DNA of 64,000 nucleotides. Source: LMDS01 sp040384825. Lineage in GTDB: Bacteria > Pseudomonadota > Gammaproteobacteria > Burkholderiales > Burkholderiaceae_C. A model generated the notes under the pieces. The model was not told the origin of the DNA. It ran no database searches and was given only the letters and a program-made list of their open reading frames with translations. The stretch spans positions 1 to 64,000 of the forward strand of contig JAZKIO010000003.1 of the NCBI GenBank assembly GCA_040384825.1, read 5' to 3'. The position numbers were made by a program, and so were the translations under genes. This document shows, piece after piece, positions 26,386 to 35,114 of this stretch (the first letter of the stretch is position 1; every line of letters begins with the position of its first letter).

Positions 26386-26975
26386 GGAAGCGGTCGGGAG
26401 GAAGGCGGTTCGGCGGCGAGCTCGGTGGCCTCGCCGGCCGGGATCTCGGGGGTGGGCGCGGCGACGGTTGTCGGCGTGTCCAGCGGGTTGGCGCGGCGCT
26501 GCCGGTACTGCTCGCGGCGTTCGGCGAAGAAGTCGCGCAGCACGGCGCCGCATTCGTCGGCGAGCACCCCGCCCTGCACGGCAGTGTGGTGGTTCAACTT
26601 GGGCTGCGCGAACAGGTCGACCACGGAACCGGCGGCGCCGGTCTTCGGGTCGCGTGCGCCGAACACCACGCGCTTGAACCGTGCGTGCATCAACGCCATC
26701 GCGCACATCGCGCACGGCTCGAGCGTCACGTAGAGCTCGCACTCGGGCAGGCGGTAGTTCGAGACCAGCTGCGCGGCGTGGCGCAGCGCGACGATCTCGG
26801 CGTGCGCGGTCGGGTCGTGCTCGGTGATCGGGCGGTTGTAGCCGGTGGCGATGACCTGCCCGGCGCGCATGATCACGGCGCCCACCGGCACCTCGCCGAC
26901 CAGCCACGCGTTGTGCGCCTGGTCGATCGCGATGCGCATCGCCTGCTCGTCGGCAGCGGCGTTCGGTTCCGTCAC
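26382..26975 (-). CDS. tadA: tRNA-specific adenosine deaminase TadA
   Basis: Deaminates adenosine 34 of tRNA-Arg(ACG) to inosine. The 197-residue zinc enzyme shows the catalytic HAEI (with the proton-shuttling Glu) and the metal-binding PCAMC, plus GARDPKTGAAGS, as in all TadA proteins. The core is the usual 150-160 residues, followed by a C-terminal tail of about 35 Pro/Ala/Glu-rich residues. The start is GTG at 26975, 2 nt after the previous gene's stop. The stop overlaps the S66 peptidase ATG by 4 bp. Its place in this operon looks incidental to its function. Confidence 0.95.
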   Translation of the reverse strand: MTEPNAAADEQAMRIAIDQAHNAWLVGEVPVGAVIMRAGQVIATGYNRPITEHDPTAHAEIVALRHAAQLVSNYRLPECELYVTLEPCAMCAMALMHARFKRVVFGARDPKTGAAGSVVDLFAQPKLNHHTAVQGGVLADECGAVLRDFFAERREQYRQRRANPLDTPTTVAAPTPEIPAGEATELAAEPPSSRPLP

Positions 26976-26977
26976 GG

Positions 26978-27301
26978 TCAGGGCGCAGCGCGCGCGCCGC
27001 GGTCGGCGCCCTGCTGCAGCGCCCGCTCGGTGCTCTGCTTGAACTGCTGCTGGATGTTCTGGGCCTGCTGCGGCACCGTCAGGCCGGTGGTGTCGGCGCC
27101 GACGGCGCCGGGCATGCCGCCCGGGATCGCGAGCGTCGCGCCGTCTCGGTCACCGCTGCCGGGAGCGCCGGACGTGCCGGCCGCCTGGTTGATGCGCGTC
27201 GAGACGCCGCTGCTGCTCAGTGCCTGCAGCTGCCTTTTGCCGACGGTGCCGACGATCGCCAGCACGATCAGCAGCGAAAGCACTCCGAAGATCATCCGCA
27301 T
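26978..27301 (-). CDS. Small single-pass membrane protein, unknown function
   Basis: I do not recognise this 107-residue protein. It starts with one hydrophobic helix (IFGVLSLLIVLAIVGTV, residues 4-20) followed by a basic KRQ, then a Gly/Ala/Ser-rich low-complexity stretch and an amphipathic Gln-rich segment (VPQQAQNIQQQFKQSTERAL). The helix could be an uncleaved anchor leaving the rest in the periplasm or cytoplasm. It is packed between guaA (3 nt gap) and tadA (2 nt gap), and its codon use resembles its neighbours, so it is very likely translated. Nothing links it to GMP synthesis. Confidence 0.75.
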   Translation of the reverse strand: MRMIFGVLSLLIVLAIVGTVGKRQLQALSSSGVSTRINQAAGTSGAPGSGDRDGATLAIPGGMPGAVGADTTGLTVPQQAQNIQQQFKQSTERALQQGADRGARAAP

Positions 27302-27304
27302 GCG

Positions 27305-28903
<1,599 letters not shown>

Positions 28904-28925
28904 GGTGGTCCGGAGGAGTGTCGGG

Positions 28926-30257
28926 TCAGGTCGCGGGTGCTGCCGCCGTGAGCGCGTCGCGCTGCAGCCGCGCGCGCTTGAAGTGACGGGTGGCGATCAG
29001 CGCGGACGCGGCCTGCAGCGCCGCGCAAAAGTAGAACGGTGCGCCGATGCGCCAGTCGCCGTGCGGCAGGTGCGAGACGGTGGCCAGCAGCGGCGCCGCG
29101 ATGGCGGGCGCGAACACCGCCATCATGCTGTTCAGCGAGCCCACCGCGCCGGCGGTGCGGCCCTGCGTGGTGGGATCGGCGGCGTTCGAGATCAGGCTCT
29201 GCACCGAGGCGGAGACCGCGAAGCCGAGCACGTTGGCGAAGATCACCACGTACATCATCCAGCCCTCGGTGGCCGCGCCCCACAGCACGAAACCCACGCT
29301 CGACGACAGCAGTCCCATGATCGCCAGCCGTTGCGCCGAGAAGCGCTTGAGCAGCCGGCCGAGGAAGACGCCTTGCACCAGCACCGTCATCACGCCGATC
29401 GCGAACAGCGACCAGCCGTTCTGCGTCGGCCCCCAGCCGAACTTGAAGGTGGTGTAGAGCACCCAGGAGGTGTGCGTCATGAACTGCGCCAGTCCGCTCA
29501 GCGCCACGACGACCACCAGCGAGCCCACGCCCTTCAGCTCGGTCAACCCGCGCAGCGAGTTCACCGGGTTCGCCTCGCGCAGCACGAAGGGCTGGCGGCG
29601 CTCGACCGGCAGCGACTCGGGCAGCACGAAGTAGCCGTACAGCCAGTTCAAACACGCCAGCCCGCCGGCCACGAAGAACGGCAGGTGCAGGTCGATGCCG
29701 CCCAGCAGCCCGCCGAGCACCGGGCCGAGGATGAAGCCCATGCCGAGCATCGCGCCCAGCTTGCCGAACGCCTTGGCGCGCTGGTCGGGCGGCGTGATGT
29801 CGGCGACGTAGGCATTGGCGACCGCGATGTTCGACTGCATGGCGCCACTGAACAGGCGCACCGCCACCAGCATCCACAGCGCGGTGGCCAGGCCGGTGAC
29901 GAAAAAGCTCAGCGCCAGCCCGCTGAAGCCGATCAGCAGCACCGGACGGCGGCCATAGCGGTCGGACAGGCGGCCGAGGATCGGTGAGCCGAAGAAGTTG
30001 GCGACGCCGAACGCGATCGTGATCACGCCGTACCAGAACGCCTGCTCCGATTGCGACGCCGTGAAGGTGCCGATCAGCGGCGCCAGCACCGGAATGATCA
30101 GGCCGATCGACACCATGTCGATCAGCACGGTCGCCATGATGAAGGGCATGGCCGCCGTACGCTTCACCCGCGGGCCCGGCGCCGGGCCGCTCCCAAGCGG
30201 GCCCGCATCCCCTCGGGGGATCGGCCGACGTACTCGTCGGTCAAGGGGCTCCATCAT
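28926..30257 (-). CDS. MFS transporter (TetA/DHA1-like)
   Basis: An inner-membrane major facilitator of up to 443 residues with 12 predicted helices. The A-motif between helices 2 and 3 is visible as GRLSDRYGRRPVLL and the C-motif-like GFILGPVLGGLLGG in helix 5, both typical of proton-driven drug/H+ antiporters; VADITPPDQRAKAFG is characteristic of TetA relatives. Its first ATG overlaps the guaB stop as ATGA, but homology begins only near MPFIMATVLIDM, 37 residues in, so the true start may be later. It is inserted between guaB and guaA, so export or import of a purine-related compound is worth considering. The substrate is unknown and no resistance is claimed. Confidence 0.88.
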   Translation of the reverse strand: MMEPLDRRVRRPIPRGDAGPLGSGPAPGPRVKRTAAMPFIMATVLIDMVSIGLIIPVLAPLIGTFTASQSEQAFWYGVITIAFGVANFFGSPILGRLSDRYGRRPVLLIGFSGLALSFFVTGLATALWMLVAVRLFSGAMQSNIAVANAYVADITPPDQRAKAFGKLGAMLGMGFILGPVLGGLLGGIDLHLPFFVAGGLACLNWLYGYFVLPESLPVERRQPFVLREANPVNSLRGLTELKGVGSLVVVVALSGLAQFMTHTSWVLYTTFKFGWGPTQNGWSLFAIGVMTVLVQGVFLGRLLKRFSAQRLAIMGLLSSSVGFVLWGAATEGWMMYVVIFANVLGFAVSASVQSLISNAADPTTQGRTAGAVGSLNSMMAVFAPAIAAPLLATVSHLPHGDWRIGAPFYFCAALQAASALIATRHFKRARLQRDALTAAAPAT

Positions 30258-31726
30258 TCCATGCGGTAATTTGGCGCTTCCTTCGTGATCTGCACATCGT
30301 GCACATGGCTCTCGCGCATGCCGGCCGACGAGATCTCGACGAACTCGGCCTTCTCGTGCATCTCGTCGATGCTGGCGCAGCCGCAGTAGTGCATCGAGGC
30401 GCGCAGACCGCCGGCCATCTGGAAGATCACCGCGACGACCGAACCCTTGTACGGCACCTGGCCTTCGATGCCCTCGGGCACCAGCTTGGTGGTGTTCGGG
30501 TTGTTGCTGCCGGATGCGTCCTGGAAGTAGCGGTCGGCCGAGCCCTGCTGCATCGCGCCGATCGAGCCCATGCCGCGGTAGCTCTTGTAGGTGCGCCCCT
30601 GGTACAGGATGGTTTCGCCGGGTGCCTCTTCGGTGCCGGCGAACGCGCCGCCCATCATCACCGTGTCGGCACCGGCCGCGATGGCCTTGGCCAGGTCGCC
30701 GGAATAGCGCACGCCGCCGTCCCCGATTAGCGGCACGCCGCTCCCGCGCAAAGCCTTCGAGACCTGCTCGATCGCGAAGATCTGCGGCACGCCCACGCCG
30801 GTGACGATGCGCGTGGTGCAGATCGAGCCCGGGCCGATGCCGACCTTGACCGCGTCGGCCCCGGCTTCCACCAAAGCCAGCGCGGCCGCGCCGGTGGCGA
30901 TGTTGCCGCCGATCACGTCGACGCTCGGGAAGTTCTTCTTGACCCAGCGCACCCGCTCGATCACGCCGGCGCTGTGGCCGTGCGCGGTGTCGACCACGAT
31001 CGCGTCGACGCCGGCGCGCACCAGCAGCTCGACCCGTTCCTCGGTGCCGTCACCCACGCCGACCGCCGCGCCGACCCGCAGCTTGCCCATCGCGTCGCGC
31101 GCGGCATTCGGGAAGCTGGTCTGCTTGGTGATGTCCTTCACCGTCATCAGGCCGCGCAGTTCGAACTCGGGGCTGACGACCAGCACGCGCTCCAGCTTGT
31201 GCTTGTGCATCAGCGCCTTGCCGTCCTCGATCGTCGCCGACTCGGGCACCGTGACCAGGCGCTCGCGCGGCGTCATGATCTCGCTGACCGGGGCGTCGAA
31301 ACGCGATTCGAAGCGCAGGTCGCGGTTGGTGACGATGCCGACCACCGTCTTGCCCTGCAGCACCGGAAAGCCGGAGACGCCATGCTGGCGCGACAGCTCC
31401 ATCACGGCGCGCACGGGGGTGTCGGGCGTCACGGTGATCGGGTCGCGCAGCACGCCCGATTCGTAGCGCTTGACGCGGGCCACCTCGGCGGCCTGCTGCT
31501 TCGGCGTCAGGTTCTTGTGGACGATGCCGATGCCGCCTTCCTGCGCCAGCGCGATCGCGAGGCGCGCTTCCGTCACCGTGTCCATCGCCGCGGACACGAG
31601 CGGCAGGTTCAGGCGGATGTTGCGGGACAGGGGGGTCGACAGGTCGGTGTCGCGTGGCAACACCCGGGAGAACGCTGGCACCAACAACACATCGTCGAAG
31701 GTGAGCGCTTTGCCAAGAAGGCGCAT
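30254..31726 (-). CDS. guaB: Inosine-5'-monophosphate dehydrogenase
   Basis: Oxidises IMP to XMP, the committed step of GMP synthesis. The 490 residues include two CBS domains inserted at about 95-205 (VMELSRQHGVSGFPVL, then MTVKDITKQ) and the catalytic loop GPGSICTTRIVTGVGVPQ with the active-site Cys near residue 305, followed by the flap region GMGSIGAMQQGSADRYFQ. Length is typical. The ATG has AGGAG at 31735-31739 and a near-ideal -10 upstream. It heads a long minus-strand run that continues through the MFS gene, guaA and beyond. Confidence 0.97.
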   Translation of the reverse strand: MRLLGKALTFDDVLLVPAFSRVLPRDTDLSTPLSRNIRLNLPLVSAAMDTVTEARLAIALAQEGGIGIVHKNLTPKQQAAEVARVKRYESGVLRDPITVTPDTPVRAVMELSRQHGVSGFPVLQGKTVVGIVTNRDLRFESRFDAPVSEIMTPRERLVTVPESATIEDGKALMHKHKLERVLVVSPEFELRGLMTVKDITKQTSFPNAARDAMGKLRVGAAVGVGDGTEERVELLVRAGVDAIVVDTAHGHSAGVIERVRWVKKNFPSVDVIGGNIATGAAALALVEAGADAVKVGIGPGSICTTRIVTGVGVPQIFAIEQVSKALRGSGVPLIGDGGVRYSGDLAKAIAAGADTVMMGGAFAGTEEAPGETILYQGRTYKSYRGMGSIGAMQQGSADRYFQDASGSNNPNTTKLVPEGIEGQVPYKGSVVAVIFQMAGGLRASMHYCGCASIDEMHEKAEFVEISSAGMRESHVHDVQITKEAPNYRME

Positions 31727-31752
31727 GGGAAAAGCTCCTGACGCAAAAGCGA

Positions 31753-31758
31753 ATTATA
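31753..31758 (-). promoter_or_regulatory. Promoter -10 element of guaB
   Basis: A perfect TATAAT on the minus strand, 27 bp upstream of the guaB ATG. No good -35 hexamer lies 16-18 bp upstream, so strength may depend on other factors. A start point near 31746 would give a short leader of about 20 nt that includes the AGGAG. Confidence 0.55.
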
Positions 31759-31852
31759 CGGACAGCCGATGCGCGCACTACGGCACGCTCGGCCAACCGG
31801 CTTGGTCTGGCGTGCGGCCCCCGCATACACTCGCGCCCATTACAGTTCACGA

Positions 31853-32374
31853 ATGAACGCCATGGCCCGTTGGAACATCGCCCTGCTCGCCGCGTTGCTC
31901 GGCCTGACCCTTGCCGGCCCGGCGTCCGCGCAATGGAAGTGGCGCGACAAGGCCGGCCACACCCAGTACAGCGACCTGCCCCCGCCCCCCGGCACGCCGG
32001 AGGCCAGCATCCTGCAGCGCCCGCGCGGTGCGAACGCGACCGCGCCGCGCGCACCGGCGGCCACCGCCGCACCCGCGCCGGCCGCCGCTTCCGCTGCCCC
32101 ACTGGCTGCCGCCCGCGCGTCCGACCCGGAGCTCGAAGCCCGCCGCAAGAAGGCCGAGCAGGAAGTCGCGGACAAGAAGAAGGCCGAGGAAGACCGCATC
32201 GCCGCCGCCCGCGCCGAGAACTGCAGCCGTGCCCGGGAGGCGCTGCGCACCCTGGACAGCGGCATGCGGATGGCGCGCGTGAACGAAAAGGGCGAGCGCA
32301 TCATCCTCGACGACACCGCCCGCGCGGCCGAGACCAAGCGCGCGCAGGGCACGGTCGCGACCGACTGCAAGTAG
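31853..32374 (+). CDS. Secreted DUF4124 domain protein
   Basis: A 173-residue protein with a signal peptide (IALLAALLGLTLAGPASAQ) followed directly by a DUF4124 domain (WKWRDKAGHTQYSDLPPPPG, residues about 26-50), the usual arrangement for this family. An Ala/Pro-rich linker leads to a charged coiled-coil segment (ELEARRKKAEQEVADKKKAEE, with two Cys further on). The role of DUF4124 is unknown; members are periplasmic or envelope proteins. It starts at ATG 31853, with a second ATG at 31862 also possible, and is divergent from guaB. Confidence 0.85.
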   Translation: MNAMARWNIALLAALLGLTLAGPASAQWKWRDKAGHTQYSDLPPPPGTPEASILQRPRGANATAPRAPAATAAPAPAAASAAPLAAARASDPELEARRKKAEQEVADKKKAEEDRIAAARAENCSRAREALRTLDSGMRMARVNEKGERIILDDTARAAETKRAQGTVATDCK

Positions 32375-32397
32375 CCGGCCGCGCGTTCAGCGGCCGG
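32375..32397. terminator. Possible terminator hairpin between DUF4124 and rnfH genes
   Basis: Eight-bp perfect stem CCGGCCGC / GCGGCCGG with a 7-nt loop, starting directly after the DUF4124 stop and with the rnfH stop inside its loop. There is no T tract, so function as a Rho-independent terminator is doubtful. Confidence 0.35.
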
Positions 32398-32704
32398 GCT
32401 TCCCCAGCTGCGCGCGCTGGCGCCGGCGACGCGCCTCCTTCGGATCGACGCGCAGCGGGCGGTACACCTCGACCCGGTCACGGTCCCGCAGCGCGGCATC
32501 GCGCGCACAGAACGCGCCCCACACCCCCACCGGCAGGGCGTCCAGCGCGGCCTGTGGATGGCGCGCCTGCAGGCCGCTGGCGCGCAACGCGTCGGCCACG
32601 GTGGCGCCGGGCGCGAGCTGCAGCTGGACCTCGTCGACCTCGCCGGCGCGCGGGCTGTAGGCCACGCTGACGTTCAGCGGCGGCGCGCCCTCACCGCTCG
32701 CCAT
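32387..32704 (-). CDS. rnfH: RnfH family ubiquitin-like protein
   Basis: A 105-residue member of the RnfH (UPF0125) family, with a beta-grasp fold suggested by the N-terminal NVSVAYSPRAGEVDEVQLQL and the closing RDRDRVEVYRPLRVDPKEAR, which is diagnostic. It overlaps the 3' end of ratA by 14 bp, the same ratA-rnfH order as in E. coli (ratA-ratB). The molecular role is not established. A basic C-terminal tail (RRRRQRAQ) is present. Confidence 0.9.
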   Translation of the reverse strand: MASGEGAPPLNVSVAYSPRAGEVDEVQLQLAPGATVADALRASGLQARHPQAALDALPVGVWGAFCARDAALRDRDRVEVYRPLRVDPKEARRRRQRAQLGKPGR

Positions 32705-33146
32705 GGACCTGCTCCGCCCGCTTGACGAACGAATCGACGAAGGTGTTGGCGATGCGGTCGAACACCGGGCTGATCAGGGCGTCGAGCGCCGCGTTGGCGA
32801 AGCTGTAGCGCAGCTCGAACTGGATCTTGCAGGCCTTGGCGGTCGGCCCGGCGGTGCTGGGCACCGGCACGAACTGCCAGGTGCCCTCGAGCAGCGAGAA
32901 GGGGCCGTCGACGAGCTTGAGCGTCACGCGCTCGTCGGCGACCTGCACGTTGCGCGTCGTGAAGGCCTGGCGCACGCCGAGGTAGGACAGGTGCAGCCGC
33001 GCCGTCACGCCGTCGGCATGCGTCTCCAGCACCTCGGCCTTCTCGCACCACGGCAGGAACTTCGGGTAGTCGGTCACCGCGGTGACGAGCGCGTACATCT
33101 CGCGCGGCGAGTACCAAAGGAGGACCGACTTCTTCACATGCTTCAT
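32691..33146 (-). CDS. ratA: RatA-like START-domain protein (ubiquinone-binding type)
   Basis: A 151-residue single-domain protein of the polyketide cyclase/START fold related to COQ10. Motifs include VKKSVLLWYSPREMYALVTAV and YPKFLPWCEKAEVL at the N-terminus and FVDSFVKRAEQVHG at the C-terminus. Family members bind ubiquinone-like lipids; E. coli RatA has also been described as inhibiting 70S ribosome formation. The ATG at 33146 fits the domain; the longer in-frame reading to 33173 lacks similarity. It is divergent from smpB across 47 bp, an arrangement seen in many proteobacteria. Confidence 0.92.
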   Translation of the reverse strand: MKHVKKSVLLWYSPREMYALVTAVTDYPKFLPWCEKAEVLETHADGVTARLHLSYLGVRQAFTTRNVQVADERVTLKLVDGPFSLLEGTWQFVPVPSTAGPTAKACKIQFELRYSFANAALDALISPVFDRIANTFVDSFVKRAEQVHGER

Positions 33147-33163
33147 ACAATGACCAAATTGTA
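33146..33163. promoter_or_regulatory. Inverted repeat in the ratA/smpB divergent promoter region
   Basis: TACAAT, 6-nt spacer, ATTGTA forms a perfect 6-bp dyad. Each arm read on its own strand is a TACAAT, one base away from the consensus -10, so the dyad may be two divergent -10 elements rather than an operator. A start for ratA from here would be almost leaderless. No good -35 was found on either side. Confidence 0.35.
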
Positions 33164-33193
33164 TTGGGCACATTCCGCCCCAGATAAGTGCCC

Positions 33194-33661
33194 ATGTCCA
33201 TCGCCGAAAACCGCCGCGCCCATTTCGACTACCACCTCGAGGAACGCCACGAGGCCGGGATGGTGCTGCAGGGCTGGGAGATCAAGGCGATCCGCGCCGG
33301 GCAGGTGCAGCTGACCGACGGCTACGTGGTGATCCGCGACGGTGAGCTCTACCTGATCGGCTGCCGCATCAACGCGCTGCGCAGCGCCTCGACCCACGTC
33401 AGCCCCGAGGCCGACCGCACCAAGAAGCTCCTGATGCACAAGGAGGAGATCAAGCGGCTGATCGGCAAGGTCGAGCAGAAGGGGTTCACGCTCGTGCCGC
33501 TGAACCTGCACTTCAAGGGCAGCCACGTGAAGGCGGAGATCGCGCTCGCCAAGGGCAAGGCCGAGCACGACAAGCGCAACACCGAGAAGAAGAAGGACTG
33601 GGAGCGCGAGAAGGGCCGCCTGATGCGCCACAAGGTTTCGTCGAAGCCCAGCCGTGACTGA
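33194..33661 (+). CDS. smpB: SsrA-binding protein SmpB
   Basis: Binds tmRNA and brings it to stalled ribosomes for trans-translation. The 155 residues begin with ENRRAHFDYHLEERHEAGMVL and contain GWEIKAIRAGQVQLTDGY and LIGCRINAL, followed by the basic C-terminal tail DKRNTEKKKDWEREKGRLMR that enters the ribosomal A site. Everything matches the family. The ATG at 33194 is preferred over a GTG two codons earlier. The tmRNA gene itself is not in the window. Its 3' end overlaps the P450 gene by 8 bp. Confidence 0.97.
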   Translation: MSIAENRRAHFDYHLEERHEAGMVLQGWEIKAIRAGQVQLTDGYVVIRDGELYLIGCRINALRSASTHVSPEADRTKKLLMHKEEIKRLIGKVEQKGFTLVPLNLHFKGSHVKAEIALAKGKAEHDKRNTEKKKDWEREKGRLMRHKVSSKPSRD

Positions 33662-35111
33662 CGCCACCACCACCACCGCCGCCGCGCCGCTGCGCGAGAT
33701 CGCCGACCTGCCCGGGCCGCGCGGGCTGCCGATCGTCGGCAACGCGTTCCAGATCGAGCGCGCGCGCCTGCACCAGAACGTCGAGGCCTGGAGCCGCGAG
33801 TACGGCCCGTTCTTCCGCTTCAAGCTCGGCCCGCGCACGCTGCTCGGCATCGCCGACCACGAGGCGCTGAGCACGGCGCTGCGCGACCGGCCCGACGGCT
33901 TCCGCCGCACCAAGCACCTGGAGACCATCGGCGCCGAGATGGGCATGACGCCGGGCGTGTTCTCGGCCAACGGCGAGACCTGGAAGCGCCAGCGCCGCAT
34001 GGTGATGGCCGGCTTCGACCCGACCCACGTCCGCGCGTACTTCCCGTCGCTGCTCAAGGTCACGCTGCGGCTGCGTCAGCGCTGGTCACGTGCCGTGGCG
34101 AAGGGCGACTCGATCGAGCTGCAGCCCGAGCTGATGCGCTTCACGGTCGACGCGATCGCGGGCCTGGCCTTCGGGGCCGACGTCAACACGCTCGAATCGG
34201 ACGACGAGGTCATCCAGCGCCACCTCGACAAGATCTTCCCGGCGCTGTTCAAGCGCGTGTTCGCGCTGGTGCCGTGGTGGCGCTGGTTCCCGCGCGCCGC
34301 CGACCGCGAGCTCGCGCGCAGCATGGCCGCGGTCAACGACGCCATCGCCGGCTTCATCGCGCAGGCCCGCGCGCGGCTGGCGGGCGATCCGCTGCGGCAG
34401 GCGCGCCCGCCGAACCTGCTGGAGGCGATGATCGTCGCGGCCGACGCCGGCACGCGCGACGGCGCCGAGACGATCAGCGATGCCGAGGTCGCCGGCAACG
34501 TGCTGACCATGCTGCTGGCCGGCGAGGACACCACCGCCAACACGCTCGCCTGGCTGATCTACCTGCTGCACCGCCACCCCGACACGCTGCAGCGCGCGCA
34601 GCGCGAGGTGCGCGACCTGCAACTCGACGCCGCCGCGTTCACGCCCGATCACATGGCCGGGCTCGACTACCTGGAAGCCTGCGCGCACGAGACGATGCGG
34701 CTCAAGCCGGTCGGCCCGTTCCAGGTGATCGAGGCACTGCGCGAGACCGCCATCGCCGGCATCCGCATCCCCAAGGGCACCAGCATCTGGTGCGTGATGC
34801 GCGGCGACAGCCTGAGCGAGCGCCACTTCCCCGAGCCGCTGGCGTTCAGGCCGGAGCGCTGGCTGCCGGAGGGCGGCGCGGGTGTGGCCAGCTCGGCCAA
34901 GCGCGTGTCGATGCCGTTCGGCGCCGGCCCGCGCGTGTGCCCTGGCCGCTACCTGGCGCTGCTCGAAATCAAGATGGCGATGGCCATGTTGCTGAACCAC
35001 TTCGACATCGAGGCGGTGACCACGCCCGACGGCGGTGAGGCCGAGGAGCTGCTGTCGTTCACGATGATGCCGGTCGGGCTTCGGATGCGCCTGCGCACCC
35101 GCGCCGACTGA
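33654..35111 (+). CDS. Cytochrome P450
   Basis: A 485-residue heme-thiolate monooxygenase. The I-helix oxygen-binding motif is AGEDTT (about residue 286), the K-helix ExxR is ETMR (about 344), and the heme loop with the thiolate Cys is FGAGPRVCPGR (about 422). There is no signal peptide or obvious N-terminal membrane anchor, so it is probably soluble. The length and the AGEDTTANTL stretch recall CYP102/CYP4-like class members, but no reductase domain is fused and no ferredoxin or reductase gene lies nearby. It starts with GTG inside the smpB 3' end (8-bp overlap), which implies co-transcription with smpB. The substrate is unknown. Confidence 0.92.
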   Translation: MTDATTTTAAAPLREIADLPGPRGLPIVGNAFQIERARLHQNVEAWSREYGPFFRFKLGPRTLLGIADHEALSTALRDRPDGFRRTKHLETIGAEMGMTPGVFSANGETWKRQRRMVMAGFDPTHVRAYFPSLLKVTLRLRQRWSRAVAKGDSIELQPELMRFTVDAIAGLAFGADVNTLESDDEVIQRHLDKIFPALFKRVFALVPWWRWFPRAADRELARSMAAVNDAIAGFIAQARARLAGDPLRQARPPNLLEAMIVAADAGTRDGAETISDAEVAGNVLTMLLAGEDTTANTLAWLIYLLHRHPDTLQRAQREVRDLQLDAAAFTPDHMAGLDYLEACAHETMRLKPVGPFQVIEALRETAIAGIRIPKGTSIWCVMRGDSLSERHFPEPLAFRPERWLPEGGAGVASSAKRVSMPFGAGPRVCPGRYLALLEIKMAMAMLLNHFDIEAVTTPDGGEAEELLSFTMMPVGLRMRLRTRAD

Positions 35112-35114
35112 GCG

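Noticed and set aside
28926..30257. Tetracycline-resistance gene
   Set aside because: It shares general DHA1/TetA motifs, but no TetR-tetA regulatory arrangement is present; it sits in a purine operon, so resistance should not be claimed.
32691..33146. RatA as the toxin of a toxin-antitoxin pair with RnfH
   Set aside because: The pair is a widespread chromosomal arrangement in proteobacteria and the fold is that of COQ10-type lipid-binding proteins; a toxin role is not supported by the sequence.
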